From assembly GCA_001636495.1 (NCBI GenBank), contig KV440964.1:4108666-4172665 (forward strand): a stretch of 64,000 bases of DNA, in the 5' to 3' direction. Shown one piece after another: positions 1 through 8,074 of this stretch; positions within the stretch are counted from its first letter, which is position 1, and the number at the start of each line of letters is the position of its first letter. This DNA comes from Sutcliffiella horikoshii. GTDB lineage: Bacteria; Bacillota; Bacilli; Bacillales; Bacillaceae_I. The notes beneath the pieces are model-generated. The model had not been told where the DNA came from. It made no database searches and saw nothing but the letters and a program-made list of their open reading frames with translations. A program made the translations under genes and the position numbers.

Positions 1-277
1 TAGCTTTCGGCCATCCAATGCGAAGTGCCTCGCGATGCTCCTCCGGCGTCTTGGTCCAGGTAAAGCCGATACCTACCTGTTCCATTTCAACACCCAGTTT
101 TTTGAGTGCAATCTGTTCGCCATAAGTCCGTTCCGGTGATTTGATGAACTGAAAGATTTTCACGTGCATGCCCCTTCCGACTACCCGGACCGTCAAACCT
201 ATTGCGGATGTTGTTTTTCCCTTCCCATCTCCCGTGTACACAAGTGTCAGACCTCTTTGCTTCTCTTTTCTGCTCAT
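1..277 (-). CDS. cobO: Corrinoid adenosyltransferase (CobO/BtuR family), 3' part beyond window
   Basis: The first 92 codons are visible; the gene runs off the left edge. The protein transfers the adenosyl group of ATP to reduced cob(I)yrinic acid diamide or cobalamin in the cytoplasm, making adenosylcobalamin. The P-loop TGDGKGKTTSA at residues 15-25 and the downstream IKSPERTYGE region are typical of the BtuR/CobO family rather than PduO. The ATG at 277 is preceded by GAGGAGG. Transcription comes from the right through a cobalamin riboswitch (446-605) and an intrinsic terminator (310-341), so the gene should be off when B12 is abundant. No odd features in the visible part. Confidence 0.88.
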   Translation of the reverse strand, partial: MSRKEKQRGLTLVYTGDGKGKTTSAIGLTVRVVGRGMHVKIFQFIKSPERTYGEQIALKKLGVEMEQVGIGFTWTKTPEEHREALRIGWPKA

Positions 278-309
278 AGCTAGTTGCCTCCTCTTTTCTC
301 CAATAAAAA

Positions 310-341
310 AACGCCTTTCTGCTTAGGAGCGGAAAGGCGTT
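310..341 (-). terminator. Riboswitch-controlled intrinsic terminator
   Basis: On the minus strand AACGCCTTTC pairs with GAAAGGCGTT around an 11-12 nt loop and is followed by a run of seven T. It lies between the cobalamin riboswitch and the cobO start, the normal place for the expression platform of a transcription-terminating riboswitch. Confidence 0.85.
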
Positions 342-445
342 AAAGGTCCATTCATTTAATAAACAAGCCAAATTCATGGCCGGCTGACATGAAACTATGA
401 ATGTCTCTTTAAGCATTCTTTCCTCGCAGAATCCTTAAAAACAAT

Positions 446-605
446 TAGGCAGGTCTCCTGACTTACGTCTCCAGCACAATGCCAACCCTTCCCATGCATC
501 TTTCACACAGTGGATAATACTCAGCATCGCTCAACGCTTACAGTGGCGGGGTCCGTGCTGGATTCTCACCAGCTTCCCTTTTAACCTTTCTTCACAAAGG
601 CACCT
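446..605 (-). promoter_or_regulatory. Cobalamin (B12) riboswitch
   Basis: Read on the minus strand the element starts with GGTGCC, contains the GGGAAGCTGGTGAGAATCC block, the B12 box-like GACCCCGCCACTGT and ends with the conserved GTCAGGAGACCTGCCT. This is the standard AdoCbl riboswitch order. A TATAAT -10 hexamer lies upstream (complement of 627-632). It controls cobO through the terminator at 310-341. Confidence 0.93.
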
Positions 606-702
606 AAATGTTGATAAAACTATGTAATTATAACTTTGCTATCTACCAAACTAACAACGCATTCATTGTAGCCTATTTAAACAAAAAAGTCTTTATGGAA
701 TA

Positions 703-747
703 CAAAAAAAGCCTGACCCTTCAGCGCATCACCGCACTGAGGGTCAG
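703..747 (-). terminator. Intrinsic terminator of the MFS exporter gene
   Basis: On the minus strand CTGACCCT (747-740) pairs with AGGGTCAG (720-713), then GC and seven T. It lies 25 bases past the stop codon of the exporter gene. Confidence 0.8.
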
Positions 748-771
748 ACCCCTCTTTATCTCTTTACCACG

Positions 772-2325
772 TCAACTCTCTACCAATTTAGCCTTGACCT
801 GTGGTTTGTTTGGCTCGAATACCGGCTCTACTTCAGCCTCCACCGGATCTTCTGCCTGTGTAGCTCGTTTGATGAAGAATGCCAACACGAGTGCAACCAG
901 AGCAATAAACGTTGAAACGAAAAAGGCAAAGTTGATTCCTTCTAGCATCCCTTGCATCATAACCTGTTGCTGCACACCCGCAACAGCCTCGGTGGATGGG
1001 TTCGCACCTAAAGCTGCCATCGCATCTCCCGAAAGCTTGCGACCAACACTTTCTGCTCGGGTCGACATCAACGTCACAAGCAACGCCGTCCCAATCGCAC
1101 CGGACACCTGCTGGAGCGTGTTGTTCATCGCCGTACCATGTGGATAAAATCGCGACGGCAACTGATTCAAGCCATTCGTTGACACCGGCATGAACACCAT
1201 CGACATTCCGAACATCCGCACTGTATATAAAATTAGCAATTGCGTATAGGTCGTTTCAAATGTCAACTGACTGAAGAAATACGTCGTCACAACCGTAATA
1301 GTCAAACCGGTTATTGCGAGCGCACGCCCACCGTACTTATCAAACAACTTTCCTGTGATCGGCGACATCAAAGCCATCACGATTGCCCCTGGTAACATCA
1401 ATAATCCCGCATCCAATGGTGAAATCCCGCGGATTGTCTGCACGTAAATCGGCAACAGAATCATCCCGGAGAACATCGCCATCGTGATGACCATGGAAAT
1501 CGCAGAGGATAAAGCGAACATCGGATATCGATAGATCCGGAAATTCAACATCGGTTTTTCTTTTCCAAGCTGTCGTAAAATGAACCAAGTTAACGACAAC
1601 GCCCCAATGGCAATCGTTCCGTAAACAAGCGGACTATCCCAGCCCTTGGCGCCTGCGGAACTGAAACCGTATAGCAGTCCACCGAACCCAAGACTCGATA
1701 AAACGACAGAGAATCTATCCAAGCGGATATCCTGTTTTTCTTTTCTATCCTTCAACAAAAATACTCCAAGAAGCAAAACGCCGACGGCAATCGGAGAAAC
1801 GAAGTGAAATAACATCCTCCAATCATAATGCTCAATTAGCCAGCCTGAAAGCGTCGGTCCAATCGCAGGTGCTCCCATCAAAATAAGTCCGAAAACCCCC
1901 ATAGCAGTCCCGCGCTTTTCAATTGGGAAACTGACAAGCATCACGTTCATCAATAACGGCATTAAAATGGCCGACCCGGAAGCCTGCATCATTCTTCCTG
2001 CTAAAAGAACTCCAAAAACCGGGGCAAAACCGGCCATCACTGTCCCAATGGCAAAAAGCCCCATCGCGACGATGAACAAATTCCGTACAGAATACTTTTG
2101 AATGAGGAAAGCTGTGGTCGGGATCAATACCCCATTCACCAACATGAAGCCGGTTGTCAGCCACTGCACCGTCGAAGGCCCCACTTGGAGTTCCGTCATA
2201 ATGGACGGCAGGGCAATATTCAATAATGTATTATTTAAAAAAGCTATAAACGCGCCAATCATTAAAATGGCCAAAATACCATATGGCGGACGATTTGTAA
2301 TTGTGTTTGGTGCTGATTGTTGCAT
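772..2325 (-). CDS. DHA2-family (EmrB/QacA type) multidrug MFS exporter
   Basis: A 517-residue, probably 14-helix proton-driven drug exporter of the cytoplasmic membrane. The N-terminal helix LMIGAFIAFLNNTLLNIALP, the GRMMQASGSAILMP segment (family motif near helix 4) and the conserved WRMLFHFVSPIAV segment fit DHA2/EmrB. The C-terminus is an acidic, soluble tail. The ATG has GGAGGAGAAAGC in front. The divergent TetR-type gene and the shared 181-bp intergenic repeat elements indicate local repression relieved by a substrate. The substrate cannot be told from the sequence. Confidence 0.9.
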   Translation of the reverse strand: MQQSAPNTITNRPPYGILAILMIGAFIAFLNNTLLNIALPSIMTELQVGPSTVQWLTTGFMLVNGVLIPTTAFLIQKYSVRNLFIVAMGLFAIGTVMAGFAPVFGVLLAGRMMQASGSAILMPLLMNVMLVSFPIEKRGTAMGVFGLILMGAPAIGPTLSGWLIEHYDWRMLFHFVSPIAVGVLLLGVFLLKDRKEKQDIRLDRFSVVLSSLGFGGLLYGFSSAGAKGWDSPLVYGTIAIGALSLTWFILRQLGKEKPMLNFRIYRYPMFALSSAISMVITMAMFSGMILLPIYVQTIRGISPLDAGLLMLPGAIVMALMSPITGKLFDKYGGRALAITGLTITVVTTYFFSQLTFETTYTQLLILYTVRMFGMSMVFMPVSTNGLNQLPSRFYPHGTAMNNTLQQVSGAIGTALLVTLMSTRAESVGRKLSGDAMAALGANPSTEAVAGVQQQVMMQGMLEGINFAFFVSTFIALVALVLAFFIKRATQAEDPVEAEVEPVFEPNKPQVKAKLVES

Positions 2326-2343
2326 GCTTTCTCCTCCGTTTTA

Positions 2344-2493
2344 TACTAACAGTACATTTTTATACTACTATTACATCTATATAGATTTTATACCATCAGT
2401 CTAAATTTATCAATCTTGAAAACTTTGTAAATTTGCTGTTTGTGTAAAAAATTATTTTGGTGTACTATTATTTTGTACCACCAGTCTAATTTA
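2344..2493. promoter_or_regulatory. Repeated operator-like motifs between the DHA2 exporter and tetR
   Basis: Two near-identical motifs, TACCATCAGTCTAAATTTA (2391-2409) and TACCACCAGTCTAATTTA (2476-2493), and a related short palindrome TACTAACAGTA (2344-2354) lie in the divergent intergenic region. The second abuts the tetR start region, the third the exporter start. They are probably the binding sites of the adjacent TetR protein; this is inference from position and repetition. Confidence 0.55.
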
Positions 2494-2506
2494 AACGGGT
2501 GATAAA

Positions 2507-3412
2507 ATGAAGGATCGCAAAATGCATGTTCTCATGTGTGCTCATAAACTTTTTATAGAAAAAGGATTTCAAGCTACGTCCATCCAGGACATCCTTGATG
2601 AAAGTGGCATCGCTAAAGGAACCTTATATAACTATTTCTCCTCGAAAAACGAGCTATTAATAGAGCTCTTTAAAACCTTATATCAGAAAATGGAAAAAGA
2701 ACGGAACGACCTCCTGCTCGGACAGAACCCTTCTGACATCAACATTTTCGTCAAACAATTTGAACTTCAAATGGAGACGAACCGTGCCAACAAACTGATT
2801 TCCCTTTTTGAAGAGGTCATTTTCATTAATGATCCCGAATTAAAAGAATTCATCCGTCAAAGTCAGCTACGGATGCTGCGATGGGTGCATCAACGATTCC
2901 TGGAGGTATTCGGAGAGGAAAAAAGAGAATACCTCTGGGACTGTGCCATCATGTATCTCGGAATTCTAAATCACGGCATCAGATACTACACGATGACCCA
3001 CGATAAGAAACTGGATATTCACAGGGTTGTACAATACAGCGTTAATCGCTTGGTGAAGATTGTGGAAGATGTAGCGGAATCAGGTGAGGTACTCGTGGAA
3101 GCAGAGTCCATGGCACGTTGGGTGCCGCAAGAAGGAGAAAATGAATTGCCGCTGCCACATGCTATCGCCCATGCAGTGAGTGACTTGAAGAAGGGCCTTT
3201 CTGGCGCGGCTGGGTATGATCGTTTAGCAGAGCTGTTGGACTTTGTTCAGGAAGAGTTAAGCGGAAAGACTGGTACTAAACCGCGTCGTTTCTTGGTGGA
3301 GAGTGCGATGAATTGCCTTAACAGGGACAGTATTTTTAGCTCAGAATGCGGTAAAGAATGTAGAAAACTTCAGGAGCTTGTGGATCAATTTTTTGTTTCA
3401 GAAGATAAATGA
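2507..3412 (+). CDS. TetR/AcrR-family regulator with long C-terminal region
   Basis: Residues 1-60 form a typical TetR DNA-binding domain (ATSIQDILDESGIAKGTLYNYFSSKNELL). The protein has 301 residues, about 100 more than most TetR proteins; the region after residue 195 looks like an added domain of unknown role with three cysteines near the C-terminus (MNCLNRD..SSECGKECRK). It is transcribed away from the DHA2 exporter and most likely represses it. A strong hairpin terminator follows at 3470. The cysteine-rich tail could sense metal or oxidants, but that is a guess. Confidence 0.88.
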   Translation: MKDRKMHVLMCAHKLFIEKGFQATSIQDILDESGIAKGTLYNYFSSKNELLIELFKTLYQKMEKERNDLLLGQNPSDINIFVKQFELQMETNRANKLISLFEEVIFINDPELKEFIRQSQLRMLRWVHQRFLEVFGEEKREYLWDCAIMYLGILNHGIRYYTMTHDKKLDIHRVVQYSVNRLVKIVEDVAESGEVLVEAESMARWVPQEGENELPLPHAIAHAVSDLKKGLSGAAGYDRLAELLDFVQEELSGKTGTKPRRFLVESAMNCLNRDSIFSSECGKECRKLQELVDQFFVSEDK

Positions 3413-3469
3413 CATTAAAATTGGCTTTACCTCATAGGCTTACATCTTGTTCCGTCTCGACTATATCTT

Positions 3470-3505
3470 GCGTGTCATAGTACCCTATGACACGCGCTTT
3501 TTTAT
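3470..3505 (+). terminator. Intrinsic terminator after tetR
   Basis: GCGTGTCATAG (3470-3480), 4-nt loop, CTATGACACGC (3485-3495), then GC and a run of eight T. The perfect 11-bp stem and T-run make this a clear terminator. The right arm CTATGACACGC reappears in the first unit of the tandem repeat that starts at 3561. Confidence 0.9.
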
Positions 3506-3560
3506 TTACGCATCATTGTGTTGTGCGCCAATGAAACGTATTTTCCTTCTTGGTTTCATT

Positions 3561-3730
3561 TTCGCGTTCCATTGAACCTCTATGACACGCATTTTCCACT
3601 CTCCCTTTCAATTTCGCGTTCCATTGGACCTCTATGCAACACGTTTTCCACTCTCTCTTTCAATTTCGCGTTCCATTGGACCCCTATGCAACACGTTTTC
3701 CCTCTCTCTTTCAATATCGCGTTCCATTCA
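3561..3730. repeat. 52-bp degenerate tandem repeat
   Basis: The core TCGCGTTCCATTG starts at 3562, 3614 and 3666 and again, partly diverged, at 3717, giving a period of 51-52 bp. Each full unit continues with CCTCTATG..CACGTTTTCC and a CT-rich stretch. A more degraded half-unit precedes it from about 3520. Otherwise the 700-base stretch 3413-4115 holds only the terminator at 3470 and the AT-rich leader of the subtilase gene; the open frame over 3518-3793 has no ribosome binding site and only reflects the repeat. Confidence 0.8.
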
Positions 3731-4115
3731 TATAACATACACAAAATGAGCCTCTTCATCCTCCAAAACCCCAACTCCCTTTACCTCTTTTAGTACTTAT
3801 GATACATTCCACAGGCTATTTCCGGTCTTTCATCAACACTCCCCCCCTCCCGAATAGTATTTTATACCTATCCAAAACACCATTTGTCAGCACAACCAAA
3901 CAGCCTTTACAATTCAATTAACTTCGCAACACGAATTACTCACAATCATTGTTACCTCTCACCTATGAACGTTTCATCACAATCAACAGACAATCTGATC
4001 ACAAATCAAACCAGGAGGTGACCGCTTCACACTACAAACTACAAAACATTCAACTTCTAAGAACTACATAGTCTATCAAAAATCAAAAACTACCTATCAG
4101 AACAGGAGAATGCAC

Positions 4116-7100
4116 ATGCGAAAGCCAACACTCAAAACTTTCTTTATAGCAATCATCGCAGTCCTAATGCTTGCCACATCCCTTTTTCAAGGCCAGGCAA
4201 TTGGGGCAAACACCAAATCAACAACCACTAATGAACCAACCGTCATCAACGATCAACTAGGAACTGGCGAAACCAAAATCACCCTAATTACTGGAGATAT
4301 TGTTCATGTAACCGCTCTGCCAACTGGACAAAGTGTTATTAATGTAGAACCTGCCGAGAACAACGGTGATGGAATTCGCGTCATCACGGTTGGTGACGAC
4401 ACATACGTATATCCGAATGCTGCGATGCCTTATCTGGCAGAAGGAAAGCTTGACCATAACCTCTTCAACATTACAAAACTTGTAGAATACCAATTTGATG
4501 ACACCAACAGCTCCACACTTCCTGTCATCGTCGAATACCAAGAAACGAAAGCAAAAACTGCTTCCACAAAAGCTGCACCAAAAGGCGCAAAGAAACAGCG
4601 TGAACTAAAAAGCATTAACGCTGCTGCCTTAGAAACAAACAAAGAAGAAGCAACAACTTTCTGGAATGATGTGCAATCAGAAAAGACTGACGAATCTAAA
4701 CCTGAATCTGTACAACTTAACTATGCAATTGAAAAAATTTGGCTGGACGCTAAAGTAGAAGCAACCCTTCATCAAAGCGTGCCACAAATTGGAGCGCACA
4801 CTGCTTGGGAATCCGGTCTAACTGGTGAAGGCATCAAGGTTGCTGTACTTGATACTGGGATTGACCCGACACACCCTGACATTGCTCCACAACTGGACGA
4901 ATCAGTAAGCTTTGTACCTGGTGAAGAAGTGCAGGATATAAACGGACACGGCACACACGTAGCCTCTACTATCCTCGGAACTGGCGCTGCTTCTGACGGC
5001 CAAAACAAAGGTGTTGCCCCAGATGCTAGATTACTAGTGGGAAAAGTGCTTGCCGATAACGGGTCCGGGCTTGCCTCTTGGATCATTGAAGGAATGGAAT
5101 GGGCCGCTCAAAATGCGGATGTTGTTAACATGAGTCTTGGTAGTTCTGTCGGCAGTGACGGAACGGATCCGATGGCACAAGCTGTTAACACACTGACAGA
5201 AGAACATGGAACCCTATTCGTTATTGCAGCAGGTAATAACTACGGAGAAGGAACGGTGGGATCTCCTGGTGCTGCAGATGCTGCACTTACAATCGGTGCA
5301 GTGGACAAGTCAGACAGACTGGCAAGTTTCTCCTCCAAAGGACCGCGACTTGGTGACATGGCATTAAAGCCTGATGTTTCCGCACCTGGAGTAGGAATCA
5401 TGGCCGCGCGCTCTCAATACTCATCAGGCACAGGTTCCTATAAAAGTTTGAACGGTACTTCCATGGCTACACCTCACGTAGCAGGTGCAGTGGCGATTCT
5501 TTTACAACAAAATCCTGAAGCCACACCTCAAGAATTAAAAGAAACACTGATGAATACAGCGAAAAAACTACCAAACTACCAACCGTACCATATCGGAACT
5601 GGACGCATTGATATACCAAAAGCGTTAAATACAGATATAAGAGCTACAGGCTCTGTTTCATTCGGTTTCTTCCAATGGCCGCATGATGAAGCGACACCTG
5701 TAGAGAAAACAGTTACGTACACAAATGAAAGTGACCAAGACATCACCCTTGATCTTGAAGCTACTTTTGCAGATGCAAATGGTAATGCGGCTCCTGAGGG
5801 TATGCTGACACTGGCACAAACAACCGTTACTGTTCCAGCTAATGGAACTGCAGACGTACAAGTAACAGTAGACCCTGCACATGGAGAAAGCGGTCAACGC
5901 TACCAAGGTCATTTAACAGCAAGTGCCAATGGGGAAGCATTGGTTCACACGACCATGGCTACAATCAAAGAAGATGAAAGATACACACTCACTCTAAATG
6001 CAACTGACCGTGACGGCTCACCTGCCCTTGCATATGTGGTCATGTTCAACGAAAACATGCAACCAGAATCTATTGCCGTGCCAGGAACAAGAGAACTTCG
6101 CCTGAAAAAAGGGACCTATTCTGTAATGTCCATGATGGACGTGGATGTGAATACGGACCATAGAGGGGTTGCCCTTGTCGGTGATCCAGAAGTGGTTCTC
6201 GATGGACCGAAGACGGTGGAATTGGATGCAAGAAAAGCCAACGAAATCACAGTCAAAGTTCCAAAGAAAACAGAACCGGTGTATCAGCGTATGGAATACT
6301 ACCAGACGATGGGAACAGGTACAGTACACAGTGTCTATCTAATGCCTGTATGGGTGGATAAACTTTACGCAGCACCTACTAAGAAAACAACACTTGGAGA
6401 GTTTGAATTTCTAACGCGCTGGCGCTTAGCAAAACCATACCTGACCATTAATTTTAAAGGAAAAGAACTGGATGATATCGTGATGCCTGGTAGTACCCTT
6501 TTAGAAGGAAAGCATAACTTGAAGGCAATCTATGCCGGAGAAGGAGCACAAGCAGACTACGACCGCTTGAATGCAAAAGGTAAGGCTGTAGTAGTAGACC
6601 GCAGCAAAACCATCAGTGAATCCGAACAAGCTGCAGCAGCTGTTGCAGCAGGTGCAAAGCTATTGATTATCGCAAACTATGAAAATGTGGAATTCAATGC
6701 ATATGTAGGGGAAGTGCCTCTTACTGCCGCTGCTATCAGTAAGTCAGAAGGAGACAAACTAATTAAAGCGGTTCGTTCCGGAAATGTGAAGTTACAAGTC
6801 GAAGGAACTAAGGACTCACCATACGTCTATGACCTAGATTATGTACATCAAGACAATGTTCCGAAAAAATTGGCATACGAGCCTAAGAACAAAGACCTTG
6901 CAATAATTGAAACAAACTACAATTCCCATGTGGAAACAGATGGCGGAGAGTTCCGATTTGACATGAGACCGTACACAAGACGAGCGATCGGATTCCTATA
7001 CAAAATTTCCCTCCCTACTACAAGAACGGAATATGTGTCTGCCACAAAGGATACGTATTGGTATCACCAAGCAACAGTCCTTGATGAAGAATGGGAAATT

Positions 7101-7829
7101 CGCCAGCCTCGTGTAGTTTATGAAAAAGGACAAAAGCTTGTTGAAAATTGGTTCTCTCCGGTAGTTCGCCCTGCATTAGGTGAAGGATATTGGGGGCCAA
7201 ACAGACAGAATAATTATTTACAATTTAATATACCTGCATGGGCAGATGCAGGATTTGGGAATACTGGTGGTACCGGTTATAATAACTCTGTACAAAACCA
7301 AACGAATAAATTATACCAAGGTAGCGAATTGGTAAAAGAAGGAAAAGGTCAATCTATAGCAGGCACCATAATTGCACCAGAAGAACGGACTCAATTCCGA
7401 TTAGTTTCAGAAGCGAAACGCGATGCAGAACGCTGGAACACATCTGTTCGCACCCACACTGAATGGACTTTTTGGACTGAGAAACAAGAGTCATTTAGAA
7501 CAGATTTACCGTTTCTTTCACTCAATTATCAAGTTGACACTGATGTAAACGGTGATGCCTTGTTAAACAGACCAACCCAACTACAGATATCTGTAGAAAA
7601 AGTAAAAGATGCCATTGGCTATGGAAATGTGGATGGAGCAACACTTGAGGTATCCTTCAATGAGGGGAAAACATGGAAGAAGGTAAAGTTAACCCGCAAT
7701 GGGGACACATTTACAGCTTCCATCACCAATAACAAATCCGCAACATCCGTTTCCCTAAAAGCATCCGCATGGGATGACAAAGGCAACAAAGTCACACAAG
7801 AAATCATTAAAGCGTACGGACTTCGTTAA
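4116..7829 (+). CDS. Large secreted subtilisin-like serine protease (peptidase S8)
   Basis: A 1237-residue exported endopeptidase. A Sec signal peptide spans about residues 1-32 (cleavage near QAIGA). A propeptide of roughly 190 residues follows, then the catalytic domain with D246 (AVLDTGIDPTHP), H278 (NGHGTHVAS) and S449 (LNGTSMATPHVAG); the oxyanion Asn is in AAGNNYG. C-terminal to it are an Fn3-like segment, a PA-like insert (VVVDRSKTISESE..AGAKLLIIAN) and a C-terminal beta-rich region. I chose the ATG at 4116 because AGGAG lies 7 bases before it; the ATG at 4110 is only 1 base from AGGAG. Domain order resembles large actinobacterial and Bacillus extracellular subtilases. No LPXTG or SLH anchor is seen, so it is probably released. 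Confidence 0.93.
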   Translation: MRKPTLKTFFIAIIAVLMLATSLFQGQAIGANTKSTTTNEPTVINDQLGTGETKITLITGDIVHVTALPTGQSVINVEPAENNGDGIRVITVGDDTYVYPNAAMPYLAEGKLDHNLFNITKLVEYQFDDTNSSTLPVIVEYQETKAKTASTKAAPKGAKKQRELKSINAAALETNKEEATTFWNDVQSEKTDESKPESVQLNYAIEKIWLDAKVEATLHQSVPQIGAHTAWESGLTGEGIKVAVLDTGIDPTHPDIAPQLDESVSFVPGEEVQDINGHGTHVASTILGTGAASDGQNKGVAPDARLLVGKVLADNGSGLASWIIEGMEWAAQNADVVNMSLGSSVGSDGTDPMAQAVNTLTEEHGTLFVIAAGNNYGEGTVGSPGAADAALTIGAVDKSDRLASFSSKGPRLGDMALKPDVSAPGVGIMAARSQYSSGTGSYKSLNGTSMATPHVAGAVAILLQQNPEATPQELKETLMNTAKKLPNYQPYHIGTGRIDIPKALNTDIRATGSVSFGFFQWPHDEATPVEKTVTYTNESDQDITLDLEATFADANGNAAPEGMLTLAQTTVTVPANGTADVQVTVDPAHGESGQRYQGHLTASANGEALVHTTMATIKEDERYTLTLNATDRDGSPALAYVVMFNENMQPESIAVPGTRELRLKKGTYSVMSMMDVDVNTDHRGVALVGDPEVVLDGPKTVELDARKANEITVKVPKKTEPVYQRMEYYQTMGTGTVHSVYLMPVWVDKLYAAPTKKTTLGEFEFLTRWRLAKPYLTINFKGKELDDIVMPGSTLLEGKHNLKAIYAGEGAQADYDRLNAKGKAVVVDRSKTISESEQAAAAVAAGAKLLIIANYENVEFNAYVGEVPLTAAAISKSEGDKLIKAVRSGNVKLQVEGTKDSPYVYDLDYVHQDNVPKKLAYEPKNKDLAIIETNYNSHVETDGGEFRFDMRPYTRRAIGFLYKISLPTTRTEYVSATKDTYWYHQATVLDEEWEIRQPRVVYEKGQKLVENWFSPVVRPALGEGYWGPNRQNNYLQFNIPAWADAGFGNTGGTGYNNSVQNQTNKLYQGSELVKEGKGQSIAGTIIAPEERTQFRLVSEAKRDAERWNTSVRTHTEWTFWTEKQESFRTDLPFLSLNYQVDTDVNGDALLNRPTQLQISVEKVKDAIGYGNVDGATLEVSFNEGKTWKKVKLTRNGDTFTASITNNKSATSVSLKASAWDDKGNKVTQEIIKAYGLR

Positions 7830-7861
7830 TAATATATCATTGATAGTTAGAATCCATAGCT

Positions 7862-7985
7862 GGTGATTGGAGCGAAAGGCGAAGACTCCGGCGGGAGGTA
7901 GCGGTAGACTTGAGACCCCTGAAGCGTTGTGAGGAGGCTAAAGCACCGCCCCGCGGAAAGCGAAGCCTGACGCGGAGATCAATAG
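7862..7985 (+). repeat. Dispersed Bacillaceae intergenic element (GGAGCGAAAGGCGAAGACTCC type)
   Basis: This GC-rich 124-base block stands out from its AT-rich flanks. It has the order GGAGCGAAAGGCGAAGACTCC, GCGGGAGGTAGCGG, GAGACCCC, GAGGAGGCT, CCGCCCCGCGGAAAGCGAAGC and CGGAGATCAA. I recognise the same order from many Bacillaceae intergenic regions. It is not coding. Its origin (mobile palindromic element or structured RNA) is unresolved. Confidence 0.7.
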
Positions 7986-8002
7986 CGATGTTAAACGAAG
8001 TT

Positions 8003-8049
8003 CACAAAAAAGTGGAGCATGGAACCTTTAATGGGTTCCATGCTCCACT
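8003..8049. terminator. Bidirectional terminator between subtilase and HTH-TPR regulator
   Basis: AGTGGAGCATGGAACC (8011-8026) pairs perfectly with GGTTCCATGCTCCACT (8034-8049) across a 7-nt loop. On the minus strand it is followed by a T-run (complement of 8004-8010), 26 bases after the regulator's stop codon; on the plus strand the downstream T content is weak. Confidence 0.88.
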
Positions 8050-8074
8050 ACTATTTTCATAAAGGATACTACTC

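Noticed and set aside
87-416. 109-residue open frame on the minus strand over the cobO start
   Set aside because: It is in another frame than the recognisable P-loop protein and runs through the terminator hairpin.
608-1147. Plus-strand open frame of 179 codons
   Set aside because: Antisense to the DHA2 exporter, which has clear family motifs; no ribosome binding site.
3518-3793. 91-codon open frame over the 52-bp repeats
   Set aside because: The repeat generates the open frame; low-complexity product and no ribosome binding site.
4017-4071. Possible leader peptide upstream of the subtilase gene (GTG after AGGAG)
   Set aside because: AGGAG touches the GTG, so spacing is wrong, and the product has no stalling or other known motif.
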